44,514 nucleotides of DNA. Source: a bacterium. GTDB taxonomy: Bacteria; Verrucomicrobiota; Verrucomicrobiia; Limisphaerales; UBA11358. Below are positions 1 to 7,360 of this stretch, one piece after another. Numbering within the stretch: the first letter of the stretch is position 1; each line of letters opens with the position of its first letter. Both the position numbers and the translations under genes were made by a program. The stretch spans positions 1-44,514 of the forward strand of contig JAJXXW010000045.1 of the NCBI GenBank assembly GCA_021780905.1, given 5' to 3'. The notes beneath the pieces are model-generated. The model had not been told where the DNA came from and did no database searches. It was given only the letters and a program-made list of their open reading frames with translations.

Positions 1-114
1 CGCGGGCGTTGGCGTGTAATAAAAGCGCACTTGGGGATGCTGCCCCAACCAGCGGTCGGGTTTGGGCTTGTGCGTGTTCAGGTTGTCCAGCACCACATGG
101 ATCGCTCGCCCCGG
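1..114 (-). pseudogene. IS630-family transposase fragment
   Basis: Read on the minus strand, this edge encodes HPGRAIHVVLDNLNTHKP followed by DRWLGQHPQVRFYYTPTPA. That matches the second part of the IS630-family DDE catalytic domain, where the VLDNLNTH motif carries the second acidic residue and is followed by the FxxTPTxASWLN region. The reading frame leaves the window at base 1, so the C-terminus is unseen. Upstream, similarity stops near base 114, where plus-strand methyltransferase sequence begins, so the N-terminal half is missing here. I infer a truncated, inactive copy. Confidence 0.6.
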
Positions 115-186
115 ATGGGCGAGCCGAAATTTGGCGACATCATCTGCGATCCGGCCAGCGGGTCGGGCGGTTTTCTGATCCGCTAA
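115..186 (+). pseudogene. Type I restriction methyltransferase (HsdM-like) fragment
   Basis: Twenty-three codons read MGEPKFGDIICDPASGSGG followed by FLIR and a TAA stop. DPxSGSGGFL is motif I, the S-adenosylmethionine-binding loop of N6-adenine methyltransferases of the HsdM type. Nothing else of the gene is recognisable. The next ~150 bases keep a short open stretch (ending KAEIATKNA at about 270) that could be restriction-modification debris, but I cannot assign it. It abuts the IS630 piece, so a mobile-element insertion may have broken a restriction-modification locus. Confidence 0.5.
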
Positions 187-338
187 TTTCCAAAGTGCGC
201 GGGCAACTACTGGTGAAGGCCGATGCGGAATACGCCAAGTTCAAGGCGGAAATCGCCACAAAAAATGCCTGACGCAAAGCGCGCCCAACTGCTCAACAAC
301 AAGTGGCAGCACGTCCAGCGCGATCTCAACCCCAAGAA

Positions 339-854
339 CACGGCTTTCCGTGTTGGGATCAGTTTCTGGCCATATCCTTCGCGCAACTGACTTACCGAGA
401 TCGCTTGGCGGACATGGAAGTCTGCCAGCGCTCGCGCAGCTAGCACGACTTGGCGCAAGGGCTGATCGCCCGCGCCCGCCGGCTGTATGCCGACGAATCC
501 TTTGGCGTGAAGTTGGCGCAGACGGTTTACGCTCAGGACTCGACCACGATTGACCTGTGCTTGAGCCTGTTTCCGTGGGCGCGCTTTCGTTCCACCAAAG
601 CAGCCGTCAAGCGGCACACGCTGCTGGATCTGCGCGGGCCGATTCCGACGATGATTGCGATTTCCCAAGGAAAACAACCCGAGGTGAAAGTCCTGGACCA
701 GTTGATTCTTGAACCGGATGCGTTCTATGAGATGGATCGCGGCCACGTCGATTTTGCGCGGCTGTATCGTTTTGTGTTGGCGGGCGTCTTTTTTGTCACT
801 CGCGCCAAGGCGGGTCTGCGCGTCAACCGGCTGGAGTCGCACCCGGTGCGGTAA
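339..854 (+). pseudogene. IS4-family transposase remnant, main part
   Basis: The frame reads HGFPCWDQFLAISFAQLTYR, then an in-frame TAG at 441-443, then ARRLYADESFGVKLAQTVYA, DSTTIDLCLSLFPWARFRS, HTLLDLRG and MDRGHVDFARLYRF up to FFVTRAKAGLRVNRL. This is the IS4 group with a DUF4372 N-terminal domain; DSTT carries the first catalytic Asp and MDRG the second. From my knowledge of the family, about 35 residues are deleted around the TAG (between DMEVCQR and LAQGLIARAR). The C-terminal third with the final catalytic Glu is lost after LESHPV. The gene is clearly dead. Its missing N-terminus appears inverted at 898-1010. Confidence 0.75.
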
Positions 855-897
855 TTGGCGTCCGTGCCATACACGCAGCGGTTGGAAAGTTCCCACA

Positions 898-1010
898 GGC
901 GCGAAGCGACGGACGCGATCGTGGCCTTGGTAGCGTCGCACGCAACGACGAAATTGCCCGGGGTGAATCCATTCCATGACCTGCGAAAAAAAGGTTTTGC
1001 CAGCCCGCAT
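898..1010 (-). pseudogene. Inverted N-terminus of an IS4-family transposase
   Basis: From an ATG at 1010 the minus strand reads MRAGKTFFSQVMEWIHPGQF then RRCVRRYQGHDRVRRFA. This is the usual N-terminus of IS4-group transposases with the DUF4372 domain. Similarity ends just where the family would continue with CWDQFLAMAFAQLTYR, which is the point at which the plus-strand remnant at 339 begins. The two pieces face each other head to head. Either one element was rearranged by inversion or two opposed copies recombined. Confidence 0.6.
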
Positions 1011-1118
1011 TTTGCCAGTCTGGCCGGGTGCTGCTGGCCGAAAACACGAATTTAAAACCATATCGCTCACACCTTCAAAACGTCAAATCGCCTGTGTTTG
1101 CAATTGGTTTAACCGCTT

Positions 1119-1154
1119 GTCACCCCGCTAAACGGGATGGGAGTGACGATTTTT
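1119..1154 (+). terminator. Possible hairpin with T-tract
   Basis: GTCAC (1119-1123) pairs with GTGAC (1143-1147), enclosing CCCG and CGGG around the loop CTAAA, and a run of five T follows at 1150-1154. The T-tract suits plus-strand transcription leaving the mobile-element debris. It does not suit hemG, which ends at 1230 on the other strand. No gene is seen between 1011 and 1229. Confidence 0.3.
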
Positions 1155-1229
1155 ATAAGAGCCTTGAAAACTTGAGGCCAAACGGAACGCGGATTTTTGG
1201 GAGAGAACATTTCCGCGCTGCGTCTGCGG

Positions 1230-2588
1230 CTAAAGAAGTTGTTTCACACGCTCCGCGATGTTCGCACCCGAAACAATCGAATCACCCAGTGAAACGCCGT
1301 CGCGATAATGGCCGGCGAAAACCAGGTTTGAATTTTGGGCTTCGAGTTCTTTTAGCAAGTCACGATATTTGCCGTAGCCGATGTTGTATTGCGGAATCGC
1401 TTTGGGCCACGTCTTGGTATGAGCGAACACCGGCTGGCCTTTCACGCCCAGCAGCACACGCAAATCTGCCAGCGTCGCTCCGATCAAATCCTTTTCCGGC
1501 AACAAACCAAGCTCCGGATAGCGCGCGCCGCCAATATAGCTTGTCAATGTGATGTGCCCCGCGGGGGCGCGATTCGGAAACAGCGCCGATGAAAAAATCG
1601 TGCCGAGAATTTTGAAGCCTTCGATTTTCGGGATCAACATCCCGAAACCGCACGCCGGATGGGTGACATCCTCGCGTCGGAAACCCAGCACCACCGCGCC
1701 CACCGGCGGATAGCTAATTTCGGAAAAAGTTGAATTGGAAATTTTTTTCACCGCCTCAATTACCAACTCCGCCAGCTTGTAGGCTGTGCCGCAGTAAATC
1801 ACCGCGCCAAATTCCGCCTCGCCGCTCGCCGCAATAACGCGCCAGCCGTTGGCAGTCTGGGTAAGCTTGGTGACTGGCGTATTGAGTTTCAGCGAATCGC
1901 CTAGCTGCGCCGCCAGCGTGTCCGGCAGGACTTGCAGTCCTTCATCAAAGGAAAATTTCGCCGCGCGATCCTTCGCCACTTCGCCGGATTTCTTCCGATC
2001 GCGCGCGCCGAAAATCTGGCCCTTGATCATCGAGCCGTAATTGTCTTCCAGCGCCTTCAATTTCGGAAACGCGTGCGGTAACGAGAGCTTGTCCGGGTCG
2101 CCGGCGTAGATGCCCGCCACCAGCGCATCAATCGCGTGGTCGAGAAATTCCTGGTTGAACCGGCGCACGACAAACTGTCCGATGCTCTCCTCCACGCCGT
2201 CGCGGCGCGGTTTGATGAACGGTTCGCGCAGCACGGCCAGCTTGGCCTTGGCGGTGAACAGCGGGGTGGTGATAAATCCCAGCGGTTTGGCGGGCATTTC
2301 AATCGGCCGGCCGTAACGCACGACATAGCGCGCCTCGGCTTTCGGGTCAGTGGCGAGCTTGCGCGATTCGAGGCCGGCGTCGCGGATGAGCTGCGCGATT
2401 TTCGGCGACGTTTCGAGAATCGTGTTCGGCCCGAACTCGGCGAGAAAACCATCCTTGCGGATGGACTGAATCACGCCACCCGCGCGACTGCCGGACTCAA
2501 AAACCGTGACCGGCACGCCCTGGCGTTTCAGATAAAACGCGGCGGTCAACCCCGTGATGCCAGCGCCGATGATTGCGACGGATTTCAT
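1230..2588 (-). CDS. hemG: Protoporphyrinogen oxidase (HemG/HemY type)
   Basis: FAD enzyme that oxidises protoporphyrinogen IX (or coproporphyrinogen III) to the porphyrin, late in heme synthesis. The 452-residue length is usual for the oxygen-dependent HemY family. The N-terminus has the dinucleotide-binding fold: G8-A-G10-I-T-G13 and the acidic end of the second strand at E31 in VTVFESGSRAGG. The C-terminus carries the second FAD-contact region, GHYRDGVSLGDSIVSG. Upstream on the same strand lie hemN and hemE, so this is the distal member of a heme cluster, now separated from hemN by a 1.6-kb two-gene cargo. Whether the product works on proto- or coproporphyrinogen cannot be read from the sequence. 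The ATG at 2588 leads straight into the Rossmann strand and is a secure start. Confidence 0.93.
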   Translation of the reverse strand: MKSVAIIGAGITGLTAAFYLKRQGVPVTVFESGSRAGGVIQSIRKDGFLAEFGPNTILETSPKIAQLIRDAGLESRKLATDPKAEARYVVRYGRPIEMPAKPLGFITTPLFTAKAKLAVLREPFIKPRRDGVEESIGQFVVRRFNQEFLDHAIDALVAGIYAGDPDKLSLPHAFPKLKALEDNYGSMIKGQIFGARDRKKSGEVAKDRAAKFSFDEGLQVLPDTLAAQLGDSLKLNTPVTKLTQTANGWRVIAASGEAEFGAVIYCGTAYKLAELVIEAVKKISNSTFSEISYPPVGAVVLGFRREDVTHPACGFGMLIPKIEGFKILGTIFSSALFPNRAPAGHITLTSYIGGARYPELGLLPEKDLIGATLADLRVLLGVKGQPVFAHTKTWPKAIPQYNIGYGKYRDLLKELEAQNSNLVFAGHYRDGVSLGDSIVSGANIAERVKQLL

Positions 2589-2622
2589 GAAAAATAATTT
2601 TGCCTGCGCACGAAACTATATT

Positions 2623-2680
2623 GCCACGGATTGAACACGGAGAAAATGCAGAACTTTCGCCACGAGTGAAACGCGGATTG
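2623..2680 (+). repeat. Dispersed-repeat-like sequence, left border of cargo
   Basis: GCCACGGAT at 2623-2631 is followed by TGAACACGGAGAAAATGCAG and, further on, GAGTGAAACGCGGATTGACG. The same 9-mer occurs inverted at 4221-4229 on the far side of the HNH/DUF2971 pair. Both copies resemble the degenerate CCACGGAT/ATCCGTGG intergenic repeat found in many bacterial genomes. Confidence 0.4.
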
Positions 2681-2711
2681 ACGAGAATCCAATTGTCTGG
2701 AAAATAACCTC

Positions 2712-3380
2712 ATGGCTCAATACGAATGTTCAGAGTGCAATAAAAATCTGCATGGACATCCGAAAATTAACGTCGAAGGAAACATCTACTGCTACTCATG
2801 CGCAAAAGAAGTTGTCGCAGCGTTAGACCACGCCACAGAAATAAAGCACGCGAAAGAAGTTAAGGCTCATGACGTCCAGTATGAAAGGTGGAAAAATTGG
2901 GATGAGAAAAGAAAATTAGCTGTGCCATCAACCAATACCCAAATGTATATCACTTTGGGTGTAGCAATCGGTTGTGCGGTGCTGATGGCAAATCCGATAT
3001 TCTTCTTGCTGCCCGGCCTTGTTGTCGGCTTTATCGCGAATCAATTATATTTTAACACCCAAAAAAAAGAATGGATTCGTTCCCATCCAGAACCAGTTTT
3101 TCCCGCGAGTCCTTCAAACAGTTTTGTGCGCGATCGGATTGAACTTGTCGGCGGAGTAAGCGGCACGCCATTATCGTCAGGCTACCAAAAAAAGATTCTC
3201 GAACGAGATGGCTACAAGTGTCAGATTTGCGGTGAGGTATTTCCTGCCGACCAACTCGAAGTCCACCACATCAAACCACAAGCAAGGGGAGGGAGACATT
3301 ATCCAGCAAACCTTGTTACGCTTTGTTGGCGTTGTCACCGGGAAGAAATTTGGTTCGGGCATAAACACAAAATGCGTTAG
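2712..3380 (+). CDS. HNH endonuclease with N-terminal zinc finger and membrane segments
   Basis: Three-part protein of 222 residues. Residues 6-30 hold a treble-clef or LIM-like zinc site (C6-x2-C9 and C27-x2-C30, with H14 and H16 between). Residues 31-70 are charged and probably helical. Residues 78-114 are hydrophobic, enough for one long or two short membrane helices broken at N94-P95. Residues 158-210 are an HNH nuclease: C170-x2-C173, H185-H186, N200, and C205-x2-C208-H209, with the typical HHIKPQARGGxxxxxNLVTLC pattern. All expected metal-binding and catalytic positions are present. It is visibly AT-richer than its neighbours, lies opposite to the hem genes, and its stop overlaps the stop of the convergent DUF2971-like gene. 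Target and role are unknown. Confidence 0.8.
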   Translation: MAQYECSECNKNLHGHPKINVEGNIYCYSCAKEVVAALDHATEIKHAKEVKAHDVQYERWKNWDEKRKLAVPSTNTQMYITLGVAIGCAVLMANPIFFLLPGLVVGFIANQLYFNTQKKEWIRSHPEPVFPASPSNSFVRDRIELVGGVSGTPLSSGYQKKILERDGYKCQICGEVFPADQLEVHHIKPQARGGRHYPANLVTLCWRCHREEIWFGHKHKMR

Positions 3381-4183
3381 TGATTTGTGACTGCTTTCAA
3401 ATCCAAAATTTGCAACTGCGACCCAGCAACATGGGCTGAAATTTCGAGTGCTTTTAATTCGTTGCGAACTTCCGAACGAAAATTTGGTGGACTGGATGGA
3501 TGGATCACAACTTTCCGAATCAATTTTTTGAGGTCAACCGGAATCAACCTGTGATCTGGATTTTCTGACGCACCGCTATCAAGCATGGTCATAACTCGCA
3601 ACTCACGTTCTTGAATATGTGCTTCCTTGTCTTTCGCTGTGAACGGAGCTGTGTATGACCAGTCAGGTCGCGGCTGGCCGCTTGAATAGTAAAGCATACG
3701 GGCAAAATCTACGGGCTGGCCTCGCAAAGCGGTTATCAAACACCCGACAGTGCTTCGTAAAGCAATTGCACGCGGCTCGCCGCTTACAAACGCATTCCAC
3801 ATCCATGCTGATTCTTTTGCGCGAATGCTCCAGCAGTGGATAAATGTTCTGGCTCGCAGAATTTTGTTTGTCCACTGAATTTGGGACTCGTCATTTTTTC
3901 CAATCTGAATGTTGAAGCCAGAACGCTCCATCAACTTTTGAATCACCGGCGTCCATTGATGAGCATTTGCATCCGAATACATCCCATCATTTTTATCGGT
4001 TTGTTTGTCGAGTCGAGTGAGCCAAAGAGCTTTGTTTTGCAGAAGGAGCTTAAAGTAATCAAAACGGACGTAATGCCAGATGAAAGTGTCCGACGGCGGA
4101 AGGATGTGGGGATTCTGCGAATCTTCAACCGGCTGACTGGAAACAATGCTGCTATTTCGCCGATCAATAATCGCCAAGCTCAT
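3377..4183 (-). CDS. DUF2971-like protein
   Basis: Protein of unknown function, about 268 residues from the start chosen here. The resemblance to DUF2971 is in an early WHYVRFDYFKLLLQNKALW-like block and a central FIHCWSIRAKESAWMWNAF block followed by GEPRAIALRS, the signature region of that family. No signal peptide or membrane segment is seen. An upstream ATG at 4222 would add 13 residues, but it lies in a dispersed-repeat sequence (CCACGGATG), so the ATG at 4183 (MSLAIIDRRN) is preferred. The stop overlaps the stop of the HNH gene tail to tail. The gene is AT-richer than the hem genes around it, and I infer the pair arrived together. No activity is assigned to it here. Confidence 0.65.
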   Translation of the reverse strand: MSLAIIDRRNSSIVSSQPVEDSQNPHILPPSDTFIWHYVRFDYFKLLLQNKALWLTRLDKQTDKNDGMYSDANAHQWTPVIQKLMERSGFNIQIGKNDESQIQWTNKILRARTFIHCWSIRAKESAWMWNAFVSGEPRAIALRSTVGCLITALRGQPVDFARMLYYSSGQPRPDWSYTAPFTAKDKEAHIQERELRVMTMLDSGASENPDHRLIPVDLKKLIRKVVIHPSSPPNFRSEVRNELKALEISAHVAGSQLQILDLKAVTNH

Positions 4184-4212
4184 CGAACTTTTCGGCTTGG
4201 CGTTTATTAAAA

Positions 4213-4231
4213 CGCGTTTCATCCGTGGCTA
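4213..4231 (-). repeat. Dispersed-repeat-like sequence, right border of cargo
   Basis: ATCCGTGGC at 4221-4229 is the exact reverse complement of 2623-2631, and on the minus strand it continues GCCACGGATGAAACGCG, which echoes GAGTGAAACGCGGATT near 2667. It overlaps the longer possible start of the DUF2971-like gene and lies just downstream of hemN. The two borders bracket a 1.6-kb insert. Confidence 0.4.
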
Positions 4232-4235
4232 AAAG

Positions 4236-5612
4236 TTAAATCGTCTTGGAATGTCGCCGCTCATTCGCCGCGCCGAGCGTGTTGTCGAAACACATCGCGA
4301 TGTTGCGGATGAAGAGGCGGCCGGCATCGGTCACTTCGAGGCCGCCGGGTTTTAGTTTCACCAGTCCGTCGGCGGCAAACGGCGCGAGCGCGGCCAGTTC
4401 CTTTTTAAAATGCTGCTCGAAGTTGATGCCGAGTTTCGCGCTCATCGCGACGAAGTCGAGCGAGAGATCGCACATCGTCCGCATGATGGTTTCGCGGCGG
4501 ATTTTGTCCTCGTCGCTCACGATGTAGGCCTTGTGCAACGGCACTTTGCCAGCGTCCACGGCGGCCTGCCACTTGGGCAGCTCCTTCTCGTTTTGCCAAT
4601 AGACATCGGGCGTTTGCGACACGGCGCTCATGCCGAAAGCATAAATGTCCGAGCCGGCGCGCGTGCTGTAGCCCTGAAAATTCCGCTGTAATTTTTTCTC
4701 GCGCTGCGAAATCGTCAGTTCGTCGTTCGGCTTCGCAAAATGATCCATGCCGATATAGACGTATTGGTTGTCGGCGGTGAGCCGTTCGATGACCAGCTTG
4801 AGCACTTCCAATTTCGATTCCGGCGTGGGCAGAATTTTTTGCTCGAGAATTTTTTGCGACGGCTTGATCCACGGCACATGCGCGTAGCTGAACACGGCGA
4901 GCCGGTCGGGCTTCATTTCCAGCACGGTGTTGAGCGTTTCGTTGAACGACGCCGGCGTTTGAAACGGCAGGCCATAAATCAAATCCAAATTGATCGAGCC
5001 GTAGCCAAGTTCGCGCATCCAATCCATCGCCTGCTGCGTCATCTCGCGCGGCTGGATGCGGTGAACGGCCGCCTGCACTTGCGGATTAAAATCCTGCACG
5101 CCCATGGAGGCGCGGTTGAAACCGATTTCGCGCAGCGCCACCATGTGCTCGCGCGTCAGCCGGCGCGGATCCACCTCGACGCTCGCCTCAATGTCCGGCG
5201 CGAACGTGAAGTGTTTGTGAATGATCTCGCCGAGCCGGCGAATTTCGTCTGGGCGCAAAAACGTCGGCGAGCCGCCGCCGAAATGGAGTTGCACCGCCTT
5301 GCGATCCTTGTTCAGCATCGGTGCCATGCGTGCCACTTCGCGGCCCAGCGCCTCGATGTAGGCCATACCTTTGTCATGGTTGAGCGTGATGACGGTGGTG
5401 CAGCCGCAGAACCAGCAAAGCGTTTCGCAAAACGGGATGTGGAAATAAACCGAGAGGTCGCGCGGCGTGCGGTTGTTGCCCGCGATTTGTGCGGAAAGCT
5501 GCTCCCACGTCACGGCATCGGTGAACTTGGTGGCGGGCGGATAGCTGGTGTAACGCGGCCCGGCCACGTTGTATTTGCGCACCAAATCGAGATCTACATT
5601 GAGCGTCTTCAC
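4236..5612 (-). CDS. hemN: Oxygen-independent coproporphyrinogen III oxidase
   Basis: Radical SAM enzyme that decarboxylates coproporphyrinogen III to protoporphyrinogen IX without oxygen. Counting from the GTG at 5612, the cluster-binding motif is C62-E-T-L-C66-W-F-C69-G-C71, the same positions as in the E. coli enzyme, within YFHIPFCETLCWFCGC. LDLIYGLPFQT and the C-terminal HemN domain follow. The length, 458 residues, is normal. An in-frame ATG at 5651 would add MRLCAFALTLLLI, but that stretch is encoded by the CGCAAAGG tandem repeat, so the GTG beginning KTLNVDLDLVRKYN is preferred. It lies 112 bases after hemE on the same strand. The usual downstream partner, hemG, is displaced by the cargo. 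Confidence 0.92.
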   Translation of the reverse strand: MKTLNVDLDLVRKYNVAGPRYTSYPPATKFTDAVTWEQLSAQIAGNNRTPRDLSVYFHIPFCETLCWFCGCTTVITLNHDKGMAYIEALGREVARMAPMLNKDRKAVQLHFGGGSPTFLRPDEIRRLGEIIHKHFTFAPDIEASVEVDPRRLTREHMVALREIGFNRASMGVQDFNPQVQAAVHRIQPREMTQQAMDWMRELGYGSINLDLIYGLPFQTPASFNETLNTVLEMKPDRLAVFSYAHVPWIKPSQKILEQKILPTPESKLEVLKLVIERLTADNQYVYIGMDHFAKPNDELTISQREKKLQRNFQGYSTRAGSDIYAFGMSAVSQTPDVYWQNEKELPKWQAAVDAGKVPLHKAYIVSDEDKIRRETIMRTMCDLSLDFVAMSAKLGINFEQHFKKELAALAPFAADGLVKLKPGGLEVTDAGRLFIRNIAMCFDNTLGAANERRHSKTI

Positions 5613-5626
5613 AATAAGCAAAAGGG

Positions 5627-5717
<91 letters not shown>

Positions 5718-5724
5718 GAATTCT

Positions 5725-6777
5725 TCATCGGTAGTTTTTCACAGTCTCCACCAAGGCGGCGATATTTTCCAGTTTTGCCCCCGGCGTCAAACCGTGGCCG
5801 AGGTTGAAAATGTGTCCGGGGCGTCCACGCATGGCTTCGAGGATTTTCTTGGTTTCCGCCGCGACCACTTCCGGCGTGGACTCGGCAATATGCACCGGCG
5901 ACAGATTTCCCTGCATGGCAAGGTGCGCCGGAATGATTTTCCGCGCCTCGGCCAAATCCGTCTGCCAGTCAATGCCGAGTATGTTTGCGCCACTGTTGAT
6001 CAAATCCCGCCAGTTGCCATGCGTGCCGAGCGAGAAATTGATGACGGGAACCTTGCCGCCGAGGTTGGCAATGATCTGGTTCGTCCACCGACCGGAGGCT
6101 TCTTGAAATTCCGTCGGCGCGAGATGCCCGCCGTGGCTGTCGAAGATTTGCACCGCGTCCACTCCGGTGGCGATTTGCATCTGTAAATATGCGGTTACGG
6201 CGGCGGTGAGCTTCTCGGCAAGCGCGTAATACGTTTTCGAGTCTTCGCGGAACAGTTGCAGCGCGCGGCTGTATTTCGGCACGCTCGCGCCTTCCATCAT
6301 GAACGTCGCGAGTGTCCACGGCGAACCCGTGAAGCCGAGCAGCGCCGTTTGGTCGCCGAGTTCCGCGCGCAACATTTTCAGCGCCTGCTCGACGTAGTTC
6401 AACCGCTCGACGACGCGCTCGACGGAAAGCTTTTCAATATCCGCCTTGCTGGCGACGGCGAAATCCATCTGCACGCCGCCCGTTTCCTTGAAATGATATT
6501 TCTGCCCCATCGCCTCGGGAATCACGAGGATATCGCTGAACAAAATCGCCGCGTCTAAACCGAACCGCCGCACCGGCTGGAGCGTCACCTCGACCGCCAG
6601 TTCAGGATTCTGGCAGAGCTGGACGAAGGTGTATTTTTCCTTGAGCTGGCGGTATTCCGGCAGCGCGCGGCCGGCCTGGCGCATGAGCCATATCGGCGGG
6701 CGGTCCACCGGCCGACAGCGCGCGGCGCGGTTGAAGCGCAGGCGCGGGGAGATCGTATTATTGGGGGCCAATTCCAT
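5725..6777 (-). CDS. hemE: Uroporphyrinogen decarboxylase
   Basis: Cytosolic enzyme that removes four carboxyl groups from uroporphyrinogen III to give coproporphyrinogen III, the substrate of HemN next door. The family signatures are intact: PPIWLMRQAGRALPEYR near the N-terminus, with the substrate-anchoring Arg residues, then AAILFSDILVIPEAMG and GFTGSPWTLATFMMEG. The length, about 350 residues, is normal. The ATG at 6777 (MELAPNN) is preferred; another at 6801 would add eight residues, and neither has a strong ribosome-binding site. It is the first gene of the minus-strand heme cluster and is divergent from the anti-sigma-like gene at 6896. Confidence 0.95.
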   Translation of the reverse strand: MELAPNNTISPRLRFNRAARCRPVDRPPIWLMRQAGRALPEYRQLKEKYTFVQLCQNPELAVEVTLQPVRRFGLDAAILFSDILVIPEAMGQKYHFKETGGVQMDFAVASKADIEKLSVERVVERLNYVEQALKMLRAELGDQTALLGFTGSPWTLATFMMEGASVPKYSRALQLFREDSKTYYALAEKLTAAVTAYLQMQIATGVDAVQIFDSHGGHLAPTEFQEASGRWTNQIIANLGGKVPVINFSLGTHGNWRDLINSGANILGIDWQTDLAEARKIIPAHLAMQGNLSPVHIAESTPEVVAAETKKILEAMRGRPGHIFNLGHGLTPGAKLENIAALVETVKNYR

Positions 6778-6895
6778 TAAATTAAGCGTAATCAATAGCA
6801 TAATCCGTCGCGGAGGGACAGCGGCTTTTCACTCCTTGGCTGGGCGAAGGATTTCTTTGCAACTTTGCCCGTCCGGTGGTTTTTAATTTTAAGCG

Positions 6896-7360
6896 ATGGA
6901 AAACAATCCTTCAAATTTGAGCGAAGCGCTCTGGCGGCGGAAACTTGCCGGTGCCGAACGCGAGCGTTTGCGCGCCGCGCCGGATTTGGAACTGGAGGCC
7001 CGGCTCACCGAGACGCTCGCGCATTTGGCCAACGCCGGAATGCCCTCCAATTTCACGCCGCGCGTGCTGGCGGCCGTTGAACTTGAGGAAGCCATGAGGG
7101 CCCGTTCCACCGGCTGGACTTTGAACTGGCGTCAGCTTTGGCCGCGCGTCGCGGTGGCCGCAGCGATCTTGATCTGTGCCGGCATCAGTCTCCAGCGTCA
7201 CGAAACTACCGCGCGCCGCGTCACGCTGGCCCAGAACCTTGCCCGCGTGGCCGCCGCGCGACCGTTGCCAAGCGCGGATGCCTTGGAAAACCTCGATGTC
7301 ATCCGGCGCTTGAGCCCGCCCGCCCGCGCCGATACCGATCTACTGGCCGCGTTGCAATGA
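6896..7360 (+). CDS. Anti-sigma-like single-pass membrane protein
   Basis: A 154-residue protein with a charged N-terminal cytoplasmic part, one membrane helix at about 82-99 (WPRVAVAAAILICAGISLQ) and a C-terminal tail outside. NFTPRVLAAVELEE before the helix resembles the segment preceding the helix in small anti-sigma-like proteins that sit next to ECF sigma genes. No sigma gene is adjacent here, so a regulatory role is only inference. The stop codon overlaps the ATG of the DUF3106 gene by four bases (ATGA), indicating translational coupling. It is divergent from hemE, with about 118 bases between. Confidence 0.6.
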   Translation: MENNPSNLSEALWRRKLAGAERERLRAAPDLELEARLTETLAHLANAGMPSNFTPRVLAAVELEEAMRARSTGWTLNWRQLWPRVAVAAAILICAGISLQRHETTARRVTLAQNLARVAAARPLPSADALENLDVIRRLSPPARADTDLLAALQ

